A stretch of DNA of 64,000 bases from Nitzschia sp. pyKryTriq1 (taxonomy: Eukaryota > Bacillariophyta > Bacillariophyceae > Bacillariales > Bacillariaceae): positions 62,001 through 126,000 of the forward strand of contig OY101129.1 of the NCBI GenBank assembly GCA_956465555.1, written 5' to 3'. The notes under the pieces were generated by a model. The model did no database searches and had not been told where the DNA came from. It saw nothing but the letters and a program-made list of their open reading frames with translations. A program made the translations under genes and the position numbers. Below, piece by piece: positions 19,779-30,913 of the stretch (position 1 is its first letter; the number at the start of each line of letters is the position of its first letter).

Positions 19779-21485
19779 ATGATGATGACGATGAGAAAAT
19801 CAGCAACGACTTCTAGTAGCAGGGCGTACCGCCGTGGTTCCTCCTCCTCCTTGAAGTCGTCCTTCTTTTGGGTCGTTATTGCTATCATGATGATGGGATT
19901 CTCCTTTCTTCAAGATAGCACCCAACAACCACAACAACAACAACATGGTTCGTCCTCTTTTGGAGTTTTTTGCGAAGCCAAGAATACCAAGCGAAACACT
20001 CAACAGAAACAACAGCAAAAGCCAAAAGAACAGCAAGATTATTATCAAATTTTGGGAGTTGCCAAGACGGCCTCGCCCAAGAAAATCAAAAGTGCCTATC
20101 GTAAATTGGCCTTGCAATGGCATCCCGACAAGGTCAAGGGTACGCCCGAAGAAAAGGAGCAGGCGGAAGACAAGTTTGTCCAAATTTCCGAAGCGTACAA
20201 TGTACTGAGTGACGAAGAGAAACGACAAGTTTATGACAAGTATGGAAAGAATGGATTGGATGCCTTTGAAAGAGGACAAGATCCACGAATGGCAGGATTT
20301 GGAAGTACTGGTGGAGGTGGTGGCGGTGGTGGCGGATTTGGTGGGTTTGATTTCGGAGGTGGTGGTGGTGGCGGTGGTGGCGGATATCGACAACATTTTG
20401 GTGCCGGTGGCGCTGGCGGCGGTGGACGTGCCAATTTCGATCCCTTTAGCATGTTTGAAGAAATGTTTGGTGCGGGTGGGGGAGGTTTCGGTGGCGGCGG
20501 TGCTGCTGGTGCAGGCGGTGGTGGAGGAGGTCCGCCACCCGATTTATTCCCCAAGGGCCAATCCACGGTGGCCAAGCTTGGCAAACCCAAATTTCCCGAT
20601 CGGAAAAGTAAACACATGTGGCTGATTCTATTTTACAATCCTGCGGACAAGGGATCGCAAAAGGTGGCCCCCAATTTGGAAAAATTGGCCGAAAAGGGAT
20701 CCTCCTTGCCGTACAGAGTAGGAGCCGTCGACTGTCAACAAACGTCGTCTCCGTCGTCGTCTCGAGAAAAATCGGCCTTTTGTCAAGAACAGGGTGTCAA
20801 TGTCAAAGATCTGCCACAATTTGCAATGGTCTTGGATGGCAAAACCATTGTGTTGACCGACGAGGAAGATGAATTACCACCGACCCAATGGGCCGCTCGA
20901 GATATTCATGATTTGGCCATGGAGCACATGCCCAAACATCTCATTCAAAATATCAACAATATTCCACAAATGGAAGAACGTCTATTATTACTCAACAGTC
21001 AAGACAACGGTAGCAGTGCCGGGGCGGCGGCGGCGGCGGTGCTGTTATTGACGGACAAATACGAAACGTCGTCCATGTATTACAGTTTGGCCTATCAATT
21101 CGGCCGAGAGAAAAAAAGTAGTCTTTCGTTTGGAGAATCCCGGGCCAAAAACTTGAAACTCGCCCAAGCCTTTGGTGTCAAAAAGTACCCCACCCTGATT
21201 GCCTTTGTCCCAACCGCCACGGTACTCAAGCAACCGGACATGAAGACGAATCATCAACATCATTATCAAGCAGGAGGAGAAGCGTACAACAATGACGACA
21301 AATACCGCTTGTTACGTTTCACGGGGGATATCAAGAAGAAGGAAGAAATTGTTCAATGGCTGGAGGACATTACCAAAATGATCAAGGGCGGAAGAACTAC
21401 AACCAACACAAAGGAAAAGAACGACAAAACAAAACCCAAACCGAAACGACGACGAAATAGTAGTGGCGGACGGGATGAATTTTAG
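19779..21485 (+). CDS. ER-type DnaJ (Hsp40) protein with thioredoxin-like domains
   Basis: 568 residues. A hydrophobic segment at about 28-45 acts as signal peptide or anchor. The J domain at about 86-155 has [17 protein letters not shown], the essential WHPDK, and the [12 protein letters not shown] end. A Gly/Phe-rich region at about 160-265 includes Phe-Gly runs. Then [21 protein letters not shown] ... GAVDCQ ... LPQFAMV reads as a thioredoxin-like fold, followed by a second such stretch ([15 protein letters not shown] ... [11 protein letters not shown]). Neither has a CxxC redox motif, so a binding rather than oxidoreductase role is inferred, as in parts of ERdj5/DNAJC10 and DNAJC16. The C-terminus is GGRDEF, a possible weak KDEL-like retrieval signal. 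Recruits Hsp70/BiP by family. The gene ends only 61 bases from the convergent acyltransferase gene. Confidence 0.85.
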   Translation: MMMTMRKSATTSSSRAYRRGSSSSLKSSFFWVVIAIMMMGFSFLQDSTQQPQQQQHGSSSFGVFCEAKNTKRNTQQKQQQKPKEQQDYYQILGVAKTASPKKIKSAYRKLALQWHPDKVKGTPEEKEQAEDKFVQISEAYNVLSDEEKRQVYDKYGKNGLDAFERGQDPRMAGFGSTGGGGGGGGGFGGFDFGGGGGGGGGGYRQHFGAGGAGGGGRANFDPFSMFEEMFGAGGGGFGGGGAAGAGGGGGGPPPDLFPKGQSTVAKLGKPKFPDRKSKHMWLILFYNPADKGSQKVAPNLEKLAEKGSSLPYRVGAVDCQQTSSPSSSREKSAFCQEQGVNVKDLPQFAMVLDGKTIVLTDEEDELPPTQWAARDIHDLAMEHMPKHLIQNINNIPQMEERLLLLNSQDNGSSAGAAAAAVLLLTDKYETSSMYYSLAYQFGREKKSSLSFGESRAKNLKLAQAFGVKKYPTLIAFVPTATVLKQPDMKTNHQHHYQAGGEAYNNDDKYRLLRFTGDIKKKEEIVQWLEDITKMIKGGRTTTNTKEKNDKTKPKPKRRRNSSGGRDEF

Positions 21486-21546
21486 CTATCTCAACTAGCT
21501 ACTACTAGTTAGTAGCTACTACTACAAGTACTTCATTATCCTGATT

Positions 21547-22217
21547 TTATCCTCCCTCGTCGTCGTCGACTCGTATAATCATGGGCAGACCGAGTTGACC
21601 ATGACGAAAATAGTCGGATCGGACGTACGGTTCGGTAAAAAAGTGTGCCAAGGGTATCCCCAAGGCAATGATCAAGGCCGTACGTACCGGCAGAGGCAAC
21701 GACTGGGTAACAGAGGATACAATGGCCGTATTTCCAAAGAAAAATTCTCCTGCAATCAAAGCGGCTTGCCAGGAGAAAAATACCATCGATCCACCGTAGG
21801 TTGGATGGTAGCAAGAAGAAGTAGTAGTGGTAGTGATAGTAGTTGTGGGCACGCCGTGGTCATCCCGACAGGCTGTCGAAAAGAGTCCATGGGCGAGCCA
21901 TTCATGAAACAGACCGGACGCTAGAAATGTAGCCACGACGGATATCGTCGGAGAATAACCGTATTTTCGAAATGGCTTGTAAACACCGCCCTTCAAGACG
22001 CTTTGTACCAACAAATTCCAACGTCGGCCCCAAAAGTCCGAAGGACTCTGGATGGCCCCTCCCAATAAGGGATTCTTCATGACCGGTTTGGTTTGGTATC
22101 CCGTCACGAGGTACCAAAAGAATGTCACGCCCTCGCAGTAGGTCGTCAGGTATAATTGAAAGAGAACTATGTTTCATAGTGGTAGTGAAAGAATAGTAGT
22201 AGTCAGGCCAGTACCAT

Positions 22218-22249
<32 letters not shown>

Positions 22250-23033
22250 CGGGAGCTGGCCTCCTCCGAGAAGTACTACGATTAGTAGTACTAGTAGAGT
22301 ACGTACCTGCATGAAGAAAACTATTGGCATACAGCTGCCAAGTAGTCATTCGATCGAGGTGGAACCATCCATCGCTTGCGACGGGCGGTCCAAATACGTT
22401 CAGATCCGGATGGGGAGTCAAGATGGACTGAAAGGCTCCCGTCAAAAAGAGCAGACCGATAAACTGTCGGAGATGGAACAATTTCATGCTCATGGAAGCC
22501 TTGAGCAACATCCCCGTCGTTTCATCTCGTTCAAACACCAGTACGGATGCAAAATAGAGTAGAAAATCGGAAAGCGACTTTGTTGTGGCATAAGGCGGAC
22601 AACATCCGTAGACGACCTCCAATATTCGAAATAACATGAGCGTGGGTTGGACTCCTCCGACAACAAACTTGACAATCAGATTGCGAAGATCCAAGGCTTG
22701 ATAAATAAAGGTCGGCCAGGCCAGCCAAAACGGCAGTAACAGTCCAAATCCGAGACAGAAAGCGGTCGCTGTATCTTCTTTCTTGGGCTCGACGATACCT
22801 TTGTAAAGGATGATTCCCGTAATAGTCGAGAGAACCACATTTAGACAAACGAGGAGTAATATTTCGATCCAATAGAGCTCGGATATCCAAAAGAAACCGT
22901 ATAATACGGCGCTGATGGGATTATCATTATCACCATTATCATCTTTATTGCCACCACCGATCAGATATGCTGGCAGCGAAAACAAGAGCAGTGGCTCGCG
23001 ATAGTCGGATTCGGCAGAGTGAGGAGCAATCAT
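21547..23033 (-). CDS. MBOAT-family wax synthase-like acyltransferase, two exons
   Basis: Exons 23033-22307 and 22166-21547 with a 140-nt intron (donor GTACGT, acceptor ATAG) encode 448 residues; lengths 727 and 620 keep the frame and give SFLHA-VLFQLYLTTYCEG across the junction. It is a polytopic membrane protein with about eight hydrophobic segments. The MBOAT_2 signature is in exon 2: SPSDFWGRRWNLLVQ near residue 280 and FLASGLFHEW near 325, whose His is the expected catalytic residue. By family it transfers fatty acyl groups to an alcohol (wax or sterol esters) at the ER. It is shorter than, and lacks the DGAT1/ACAT FYxDWWN motif, so wax synthase/AWS-like is preferred over DGAT1. The exact substrate cannot be told from sequence. 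Confidence 0.8.
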
Positions 23034-23526
23034 CCTTTACGCTGCTGCTGCTGCTGCTGCGCCTGATGATGATGATGCACTGAGTACTGACTGAACGAGA
23101 GGAAGAGATAATAGTATAGTTCAATATTCGCGTCTCGCCTGCTGCTCGGTTTACAAATAATAATACTTGTGCCGTACTATACTAGTATTGTAGATGATCT
23201 TGGGAGGCAGAAGTTGCGATGATGATGTTTTGCTTGTACAGTAGTACTGTAGAACAATATCACAAAATCACGCGTGCGTCATCATGCGTTTAGACAGCCG
23301 AAAAAATGCACGTCTCAAGTCTAAGAAGAAGGGGGGGGGAGGAGTCGAAAGCCCCCCTCCCTTGGATTACCTCGTTAAAACTTGTGGTGGTTGGTTTCTT
23401 CTACAGTACTACTACTAGTAGTACTACTACTACTAGTAGTAGTAGATAGTAGTAGGTAGTTTCTTACTGGTAGCTACTCTAGTCATCTACTGAGCTACTA
23501 CTACTACTGCTACTAGTAGTAGCTAG
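23034..23526. other. Intergenic stretch
   Basis: Holds a CTG run at 23041-23058, a G9 tract at 23331-23339 followed by CCCCCC at 23354-23359 that could pair, and CTA/TAG runs from 23405 to 23530. No gene supported. Confidence 0.5.
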
Positions 23527-25254
23527 CTAGTACTCTTTGAAGGAGGATGGTGCCAAGCGCCGTACTTCAGTATACAAGGTCGATAGAGGACTCTTGCTCG
23601 TCCGCTCGTACTCTTGCTGTTTTTGTTGTTGCAGTAGTAATGGCAAATAGCTCAATTCGATTCCCAATTTCTCCAACACTGGGTCACAAAGCACCCGACG
23701 TCCCAGGTTGGATTCCAACCAAACCATCTCCTTGAGAAACTGATACAAGGCTGTTTGATAAACGGCCGTATCAAATTGGGAAAGAATATCCATCTTGTGA
23801 AGAATACGGGGAGGTAAAGAATTCAATAGTGTCGTCGTCGAACCCTTGTTCTTGTTTCCTTGTTCGTCCTTTAGTACTACATAATGCTGAAACTTGATGT
23901 CGTCCTTGTACTCTTGTGGCTCAGCAGCAGCAGCATCAGCATCAGCAGCAGAAGCAGAATTAGTAGTAGTACTGCTACTACAATGACACGTTTCATTGAG
24001 ATACTTTGATACCATTTGTGAAATCATTGGCGATGCCCCCCGAGTGTCGAGTCGATAGTACAGTAGACATTTGGATTCATGAAAAAACGAAGTCAAGGAC
24101 ACCCAATCAAAGGACCAATAGACATTTTCGATTTGTTGTTGTTCTGGTGGAGTAGTGGGGGTGGTGGGGGTGTTGTTGTTGACGTTGTTGTTGTTATTCT
24201 GAAAGGTGATCATCCCCCTTCGTGGATTCCGCTCATGACTCATCAATGCCCGGGCTTGATAGTTTCTAGGATCATAGCAGGGTAAGATGGTGTAATTCCG
24301 TCGTCGTTGTTCTTGTTCCTGATCATCGAGGATAGTTTCTGGATCGTTCTCATCCAAAAACAAATCGAGCCAACGTTCCAAATCCGTCAATTCATGATCC
24401 TCCTCCTCCTGACCTCCTCCTCCACCACCTCCTCCTCGAGGAAAAAGAGAACTATTGGCGGTCGTTTTCTTTCCCCAATCTGAATAGTAACACATGCGAA
24501 ACATGGAAAAAATGTGATGTCGAGGACTTCGCAATGTCACGAGTCGATGAAAATGATCATCCTGAAAAAAATAGTTTTGTTTCAAATACTCGTCTTGCCA
24601 AAACACTCCATGCTCGAGACCGGCACTGGACAGAGGATAAAGACCATACTTTTTGACAAAATTATTATTGTTGTGGTTCTTCGGTACTTGTTTGAGCCGT
24701 TTGAGTTCTTCAATCCAGGAAAATCCGCCCGTTTTGGAAATGTGCACATAGCTAAATTTATTATTATTGTTGGGCCGGGCCAGGGCCAGTGGCATTGATT
24801 GGCACCGACGAAACAGCAACAAGGACGACGACGACGACGGCGACGACGACGTCGTGGAATTTGTAGTAGTACTTGTATTCTCACGACAAAAATCTTCCCA
24901 CTGGTTGTTGAACGGCAGCCGCTGCTGCAGAACCGATGATTCTTGTGTAGCTACTGTTGTTGCTTTAGTTGTTGTTGTTGTTGACACTATCACGCTATTC
25001 GTTCTATCCGCTGATGGAAGATATTGCTCGAGGTTGAGCGTAGTAGTAGTAGTACTAGTGTTCATCATCATCCAACTAACAATGACGATTGAAAAGATCC
25101 CAACGATAGTGACGACGAGCAGCTTATGCCGAGGGCGGCGGCGGCGGTTCTTCTTCTTATGCTTCTGCTTATGGTCCATCTTTTTGTTATAATCTGATGC
25201 AGTTGTAGTTGTAGTAGTAGCAGTAGTAGTAGTAGTAGTAGATGATTCTTCCAT
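23527..25254 (-). CDS. Sulfotransferase-like type II membrane protein
   Basis: 575 residues. A Thr-rich, then Lys/Arg-rich cytosolic tail precedes one membrane anchor at about 44-63, followed by a Thr/Ser-rich stem: the layout of a Golgi type II enzyme. YVHISKTGGFSWIEEL near residue 169 matches the 5'-phosphosulfate-binding loop of PAPS-dependent sulfotransferases (consensus H-I-P-K-T-G-G-T-S). VTLRSPRHHIFSMF near 236 matches the 3'-phosphate-binding R-x-P-x-x-R-x-x-S-x-F pattern. By family it would sulfate glycans using PAPS. The Pro-to-Ser change in the first loop (HISK) and Phe in place of Thr are deviations. Poly-Asn and poly-Thr tracts interrupt the body, as is common in this genome. Start: first ATG of the frame, before the poly-Thr. 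Confidence 0.75.
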   Translation of the reverse strand: MEESSTTTTTTATTTTTTASDYNKKMDHKQKHKKKNRRRRPRHKLLVVTIVGIFSIVIVSWMMMNTSTTTTTLNLEQYLPSADRTNSVIVSTTTTTKATTVATQESSVLQQRLPFNNQWEDFCRENTSTTTNSTTSSSPSSSSSLLLFRRCQSMPLALARPNNNNKFSYVHISKTGGFSWIEELKRLKQVPKNHNNNNFVKKYGLYPLSSAGLEHGVFWQDEYLKQNYFFQDDHFHRLVTLRSPRHHIFSMFRMCYYSDWGKKTTANSSLFPRGGGGGGGGQEEEDHELTDLERWLDLFLDENDPETILDDQEQEQRRRNYTILPCYDPRNYQARALMSHERNPRRGMITFQNNNNNVNNNTPTTPTTPPEQQQIENVYWSFDWVSLTSFFHESKCLLYYRLDTRGASPMISQMVSKYLNETCHCSSSTTTNSASAADADAAAAEPQEYKDDIKFQHYVVLKDEQGNKNKGSTTTLLNSLPPRILHKMDILSQFDTAVYQTALYQFLKEMVWLESNLGRRVLCDPVLEKLGIELSYLPLLLQQQKQQEYERTSKSPLSTLYTEVRRLAPSSFKEY

Positions 25255-25909
25255 TAAAACAAAAAGCCATGGTCTGTATCATCAACCGGCATAAAAAAAT
25301 TGAAACCTTTGTTGAGGAGTTCCGAGCAGATTTCTTCGTACGAAGAATTTCTTCGTATCTCGTACTGTACGTGTAGGTTTCTACGCGATCGAGAAGACCA
25401 TTCCCCTCTTCTTTACGAATCATCATTATTTTTATTTTGCCGCCATATTATTATTAATATTATTAGCCAGCCTCCATCGATCGTGCGCCAGAGCATTGAG
25501 AAACCTACAGTACTTGTTCTTGGAGTGGATGATCTTATTGTCTCGTCCGTCCTACTACTGTACTATATATCGGAATATACCAAGAGACGACGAGGCGTGT
25601 GACTATAGTATAGTATATGATGGAACAAGACTACCAGTACTACATATGCACACATTGTTATTTTGGATCATACCCAAATCTACCACAGTTTGATCCGTTC
25701 ATGCTGGCGGAATTTGCCAAGCGACTATGTCTTTGCCGTAATATTCTACGTACTTCTAGCTAGAGTAGTGGAATAATTGGACAAAGGACGGTGTACTATG
25801 ATTATATTTTAACAAAAGCTTCTTAGGTAAGACGATCTTCCCCGGCTCGTTAGGTTAGATTAGATTAGATTAGATTAGATTAGATTAGATTAGATTAGTA
25901 GAATCCATT
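25255..25909. other. Intergenic stretch with TTAGA repeat
   Basis: Contains a (TTAGA)n microsatellite at about 25855-25898 (about nine units, opening with one TTAGG), right at the 3' end of the minus-strand gene that follows. AT-rich spacer elsewhere. No supported gene. Confidence 0.6.
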
Positions 25910-27247
25910 CTACTTCTTATCGGATTTGGTTGTGCACTCGACCAGATCACCCAGTTCGAAGCTGTCTGATGCTTCGGCTGGCTCGTAAGGTGGTCCGCCA
26001 TCCTCCCGAACAAGATACACGGTGTATTCTTCATCGTCCTTGGGATCCTTAGTCCAGTCTTCTAGCTTCACAATGATTGGATCACTAGTGTCCGGCTCTT
26101 CCTCCTCGTACACGATTTTCTTTTCCTTGATTCCCTTTTCATCCACGCTGGATCCGCCGCCTTGAACGATTAGTAGAAGGAGAGGTTGGGAGGAGGAGTC
26201 GTCACAATCGTCGAAGGTAATGACGATCTCATCCTCTCCTACAACAGCGCAGATCTCAATGGTGCAGGGAGTGCCAGTAGGTGAAGCAGTAGGACCTGAA
26301 GTTGGTCCAGCAGTGGGACCAGAAGTTGGACTACCGGTGGGAGCGGCAGGGACAGTTGGTTCCGCCGGTTTCGCCGTTGGGCCTTTGGTCGGGTGAGAGG
26401 AGGAAGGCAAAGCCGGGGTGTACATCACCGGTGAATCTCCGTAGGTCGGTTTCGGGGTGGTGTGAATGGGATACGTCGCGGGTTTGTCACCATACATCAC
26501 GGGCGACTTGGTGGGATGAGAGGTGATTGTACTGCTACTAGGAGAACCATACATCACCGGCGACTTGGTGGGATGAGAGGTGATTGTACTGCTGCTGGGA
26601 GAGGTGCCACCACCACCATCATCACCATCACACGTCGCCGCGATGGTGAACTCGGGCGTAGCCTTAATCACGGTGTAGCCATCATTGGAGAACAAGAATG
26701 CAACGTAGGTTCCAGCACGCAACAAAGAACCCAACGTAATCGTACCGGAGGATGGTGAGTCACAAGGAGTATCCCTGTCTCCACAGACATACTTCCAAGC
26801 AGCGTAGTCGGATTGACTGACATCGACAGCGTCTTCCTTGGTATAAATTCCAATCCAATCGTTCAACAGGGGATTCATGTTGGTGAAGGAAATCTTCAAC
26901 GATTCACCGGCAGCGTAGCAAGACTTTTCCTCGAGACTGATAGTGTCCTCGTCCACTTCTTCGCCCCCCACCGGTGCGGACCTCACCTCCATGATGATCT
27001 CTTCCTCGGGACAGGAATCGCAAGAGAAGGGACAGTACTTGACACCCAGCGGGATACCTTGATGAGTCCAGTCGCATTTGCTAGTCGCAGCCACCCAGGC
27101 ACAATCTTTACTGGAATCACTCCAGTGGCGATAATCAGGATCATCGCTGCAGCTTGTTGTTGCTGTTGTTGCTGCCGATACTTGTTGCACGGCACCCACA
27201 AACACAACAAGTGCCAAGGCAAGAGCAACCATAAGGCGGTTTACCAT
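25910..27247 (-). CDS. Secreted protein with Cys-rich module, SKICH-like domain and Pro/Thr repeats
   Basis: 445 residues. Signal peptide 1-25. A Cys-rich module at 33-79 (CSDDPDYRHW ... CAWVAATSKCDW ... CPFSCDSC) has the spacing of the module in the protein at 14271-16130. A SKICH-like domain at about 108-210 follows: SCYAAGESLKISFTNMNP, NDWIGIYTKED, AWKYVCGD, LRAGTYVAFLF. A Pro/Ser/Thr linker contains two near-perfect 19-residue units (GSPSSS...SPVMY; DNA 26491-26603, 57-bp period) and PT-rich GPTAGPTSG-type repeats, a likely O-glycosylated stalk. A final beta-rich domain with CTIEICAVVGEDEIV and YTVYLVREDG closes it. It has one SKICH-like domain where its two paralogues have three. Inferred extracellular; substrate unknown. 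Confidence 0.82.
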   Translation of the reverse strand: MVNRLMVALALALVVFVGAVQQVSAATTATTSCSDDPDYRHWSDSSKDCAWVAATSKCDWTHQGIPLGVKYCPFSCDSCPEEEIIMEVRSAPVGGEEVDEDTISLEEKSCYAAGESLKISFTNMNPLLNDWIGIYTKEDAVDVSQSDYAAWKYVCGDRDTPCDSPSSGTITLGSLLRAGTYVAFLFSNDGYTVIKATPEFTIAATCDGDDGGGGTSPSSSTITSHPTKSPVMYGSPSSSTITSHPTKSPVMYGDKPATYPIHTTPKPTYGDSPVMYTPALPSSSHPTKGPTAKPAEPTVPAAPTGSPTSGPTAGPTSGPTASPTGTPCTIEICAVVGEDEIVITFDDCDDSSSQPLLLLIVQGGGSSVDEKGIKEKKIVYEEEEPDTSDPIIVKLEDWTKDPKDDEEYTVYLVREDGGPPYEPAEASDSFELGDLVECTTKSDKK

Positions 27248-28430
27248 TGTTCTGATTGATTGATTGATAAATAGCTGCTATATTATTGAATCAATCAAAA
27301 ATAAAGGACGGCAATCAAAGGAAGTGTTTGCTGTACTTGGCCCGGTACTATGATGGTACCAGTACTTTGGTGTATGGTGTATTTTTGTGATAGTGCTTCA
27401 TCGATCGGAAGCAGCAGCACATCCGAAAAAATTGCAAAAAATGAGCGGCACCACCGAGGATGGACATCCGTTGCCATGGGGTTAAAATCCTTCAGGTACG
27501 AAGGTTATCATAACACCAAATAGGCCACCCTCGAGTTCCACATAGGTGTCATTCGAAATCTCCTATTGTTTCCAAGAATGAAAAATCTTGCTCAAACGCC
27601 TTTTTATCGGAAGATATAACGCTTGTCGCAGTATTTAGTTAATGGAAATGGAGCTGGCAGGGGTCGCGGAATTTTGGTTCGGGGCGGGAAAGAGCTCGAG
27701 CCCGCGAACACGGAGAGTATACGAAAACTCCAAAAGAGCCTGCCGAGCACTATCCGATACATATAAAGTAGCTCTACTACTAACAGTAGTACGGTAGAGT
27801 TTTGGATACTCGTAGATAGCGAGAGAAGATCCGTTCAAGTTGCAGCATTACATACTACCGGTACGAACCCTTCCGTCGTCTGGTTATGGCTCTCCGATGA
27901 TGCACCGGTAATACTACTACTAGAAGTAGTATCTTGACAAGTAGCATTTGAGTATCTACTACTACATATAGTACTACGGTAGTACTAGTAAGTACTAGCT
28001 GAGCTGCATTCCGTCCTGCACTCGTAGTCAAAGTTGGCATTAGGCACACCACTTCGTAGACTATGTACACTCAATAAGAAAGCAACAATCAACATAACAA
28101 CACAAAAAGAAAGAAGAAGAAGCAGAAGAAGCAGTGAAAAATATGGTTTATTAATGGACTCGGATGCAATTTGTGGGACGAATTGCAGGTTTCACCCGTA
28201 TATAGTGAACAAGAAGACCATCTCTGCAGCCGATGTGCCGATGATCGCGACAAAAAGCCTGCTTGCGAGTATTGTCAATTTTCTGGCTACTAGTAGCAGT
28301 AGTAGAAGTAGTAGATATTGCTGCGCTATCGCGATAAGGGACGAAGCAACAAGCCAGGCTTGGGTTCGAAGCAACATGTTCGTTGCAACGGTTTTACCAC
28401 GGTGTGTTCTTGCCGGTTGCATTTTCATCG
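27248..28430. other. Intergenic stretch
   Basis: About 1.2 kb. Small open frames on both strands, such as 28034-28447 (+), have no recognisable domain or supporting motif and are not annotated. TACTACTAGTAG-type repeats occur at 27910-27990. Confidence 0.45.
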
Positions 28431-30362
28431 TCATGACGGTGGATTGATCATATTTCGTATGCTGTCAATGATGCTGTTGTTAATGCTATTGCTATTGCTG
28501 TTGTCGTGCTTCGACCAAAGTTGCATTCCAGCCGTAGCAGCAGCAGCCGCAGCAGCTAGCACGAGCGCTGGTATTGCTGCAAAAAGGACCACCGTCTTCT
28601 TCTTCTTCTTCAATTTTTTTGGATCATGATGCTGCTTTGTTGGTATCATCATCATCCTGGGGATTACTACTAGTACGTGATGTCTCATCCACCATGTGAA
28701 ATGCTGTAGGGATTGAGACATCATACTCCATGTTGGCGTTGTTGTTGTTTTCGATGATGATGATGATGATGATACTACTTCCAAATCCGATGTATCCACT
28801 CCAACATCATGCGACGACTCTTCTTTCTTTGCGGGATCGGCGGCTGTATTGCTACTACTACTATTACTGCCTGCTGCGACTCTTATTTCTTTGACGACTA
28901 GATTGGGTGGTCGACGTTGAAAGGCCATGGCCGTACTGGTCAGGGTCGATGCGTAATGTTGTCGAATCAAAAGTGCTTGGGGTACCAATTGCTTGAATTG
29001 TGCTGCGATGATCAAAGATGATGAGACTGCTGATGTTGTTGATGTTGGATCGTCCCATTCCATGATGGTTTCAAACGTAGTTGTTGTAGTAGTGGTAGTA
29101 GTAGTAGTAGTAGTAGTAGTACTCGTACCAGTGTTCGATGGGCGGTATCGAACTTGTTGATCTCCCAACAAGAGAAATAACGGACGATTCTGTAGTAGGA
29201 CTGCCACCTCCAAGGTCGCCAGCGTCGAAACATGCGCCTTGCGAGCATATTGATCCTTGAGGATCGGACTGATCATTTCAAACAAGCCGGTATATTTTGC
29301 GGACGACGACGAGGATGATGAGGATGATGATGATGATGATGATTCTTCCAATCCATAGGGTCTTCGAATCACAAATACTACAACATCCTCCAAAAACTGC
29401 GAGGAAAATTCAAAAGGAGTGTACTTGGCGGCTTCTTTGAAATGTGTGTGGTATTTTCGTTCCTGTTCGACAGCAGCAGCAGCAACAGCAGCCTTGTTGG
29501 TGTTGTTGTTCTGGTTGTTGAGAAAATTAATCGGACGCGGCAGCATGCTGACTGCCAACATTCTCCTCGATGCGGTGGCTGTTGCTGTGGCTGGGTTTGA
29601 TGATGGTATCTCTTTCCAAACATTGGGGATTCCACCAATTTCGACGACTTGATCCCTGGCCCATTCCCAAGCGGCCTCCAATCCATGACGATCGGCAATT
29701 TGCAGTACATTGTGCAAGGCCTGCACTTTGATATATTGATCAGTATGATCAGTATTATCAGTAATATCATTGTCTTGATGATTCGGATTTTGTTTGGTTG
29801 GCAACGATGCCGATGATGATTCTGCTGCTGCTGCCGTTGGCGTAGTAGTTCTAGTAGTAGTAGTAGCGGTAATGGTTGTTTCTCGTGCTGCCGACTGCTG
29901 CTGCTGCTGCTGCTTTTGCTGCTGTAATCTCTTCGTGTTGGCTCGCATCCGTGCCATCAAATCAACTTGAAGATCCACGTTACTGTCCTCATTCTCATTA
30001 TCTTGATCGGGTTGCTGCTGCTGTCGCCCCGCATGGAAATGATGATTCACGTCCCCGACCTCGTCCTCGCCATCAGGAGCATCACTGCTGCTATTATCGT
30101 CATCGTCCGAATCGTTTTCGACGTAGACTGGATCAATTTTGGCCCAACCCGAATTATTTCCAGTAGAAGTGTTCTTGACAAATGCCTTGCTCAATCCTTT
30201 CATTTGTTGTTGACGTTGAGCAGGTGTCACTGTCTGGTTCTTTCTCTTCTTGGATACAACTACGGTTGGTCCTACTACTGTGCCCAACGCCGATTTCCAA
30301 GAAGCGCCGCCCGCCGTGGCTGCTCGACGCCCCCGCTCAAATTCTTTTCTTTCCTCCTCCAT
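28431..30362 (-). CDS. Unknown protein with C-terminal membrane anchor
   Basis: 643 residues from the ATG at 30362 (MEEERKEFERG). An in-frame ATG at 30485 would add an Ile-run leader and is less likely. The N-terminal third is charged and Gln/Thr-rich, with acidic NDSDDDDNSSSDAPDG. The middle has more ordered stretches: VQALHNVLQIADRHGLEAAW near residue 215, FSSQFLEDVVVFVIRRPYGL near 320, and ATLEVAVLLQNRPLFLLLGD near 385, interrupted by Ser and Thr runs. Near the C-terminus a Lys cluster (KKLKKKKK) precedes an Ala/Leu/Val membrane segment. A tail-anchored protein of the ER or an outer organelle membrane is inferred. I do not recognise the family. Confidence 0.7.
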   Translation of the reverse strand: MEEERKEFERGRRAATAGGASWKSALGTVVGPTVVVSKKRKNQTVTPAQRQQQMKGLSKAFVKNTSTGNNSGWAKIDPVYVENDSDDDDNSSSDAPDGEDEVGDVNHHFHAGRQQQQPDQDNENEDSNVDLQVDLMARMRANTKRLQQQKQQQQQQSAARETTITATTTTRTTTPTAAAAESSSASLPTKQNPNHQDNDITDNTDHTDQYIKVQALHNVLQIADRHGLEAAWEWARDQVVEIGGIPNVWKEIPSSNPATATATASRRMLAVSMLPRPINFLNNQNNNTNKAAVAAAAVEQERKYHTHFKEAAKYTPFEFSSQFLEDVVVFVIRRPYGLEESSSSSSSSSSSSSSAKYTGLFEMISPILKDQYARKAHVSTLATLEVAVLLQNRPLFLLLGDQQVRYRPSNTGTSTTTTTTTTTTTTTTTFETIMEWDDPTSTTSAVSSSLIIAAQFKQLVPQALLIRQHYASTLTSTAMAFQRRPPNLVVKEIRVAAGSNSSSSNTAADPAKKEESSHDVGVDTSDLEVVSSSSSSSKTTTTPTWSMMSQSLQHFTWWMRHHVLVVIPRMMMIPTKQHHDPKKLKKKKKTVVLFAAIPALVLAAAAAAATAGMQLWSKHDNSNSNSINNSIIDSIRNMINPPS

Positions 30363-30632
30363 GATGATGATGATGATGATCTTCTTGTTGTTGCTGATAT
30401 TATGGTATCTTAGTAAAAGTATGGACTTTTGAAGTGAAGTGATATGGTATTCAATGATGCAATCAAAAGGTCGGGATATGTTCAAAAGGGTAGCTAGGTA
30501 TTAATATATGTATGTCTTGCAAAATAAATCTTTCTTTCTCAAAAGACATCATTAGAGTGGTGGGCCACAATCCGTGGAAACCAAGGATTGCGATTACTTA
30601 AAGGGAGGGTACGTGGCAGCTTACGTCACAAT

Positions 30633-30665
30633 CCTTGGAAGCAACCCGACGGATTGCTTCCAAGG
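30633..30665. repeat. Subterminal hairpin of the TIR unit
   Basis: CCTTGGAAGCAA at 30633-30644 is the exact reverse complement of TTGCTTCCAAGG at 30654-30665, with a 9-base loop. Possible transposase-binding site by analogy with subterminal repeats of other DNA transposons. Confidence 0.7.
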
Positions 30666-30913
30666 GTAAACTCGTGCGACGACGGACGGCTATCGGTAGA
30701 AGTTATCCTTGCCGGATTGCGGAATTAGTAGACGGCCTACAAGGAATTCCTGCCAGGTTTGTCTGACATCTCGGATTCCGTCGGTGGAGTCTTGGAAAAT
30801 GCGAACACAAGGAAAACGGATCGATGCGACGATGCGTTGTGTTGCGCAAGTTGTTGCAAGTCGTCTCGTCCCGGTCTTTATTTCCATTATCAATTTAACA
30901 AATATCACAAACA

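Noticed and set aside
21547-23033. DGAT1/ACAT assignment for the MBOAT gene
   Set aside because: The FYxDWWN motif of DGAT1/ACAT is absent. The DFWGRRW and FLASGLFHEW blocks fit the wax-synthase (MBOAT_2) branch better.
25855-25898. TTAGA run as an internal telomere
   Set aside because: The unit is five bases and differs from the TTAGGG repeat expected for diatoms. Only one TTAGG unit is present, so it is treated as a microsatellite.
27635-27838. 67-codon minus frame
   Set aside because: No family features and no context; left as intergenic.
28034-28447. 137-codon plus frame
   Set aside because: No domain, no signal peptide, composition typical of noncoding sequence; overlaps the 3' end of the minus-strand gene.
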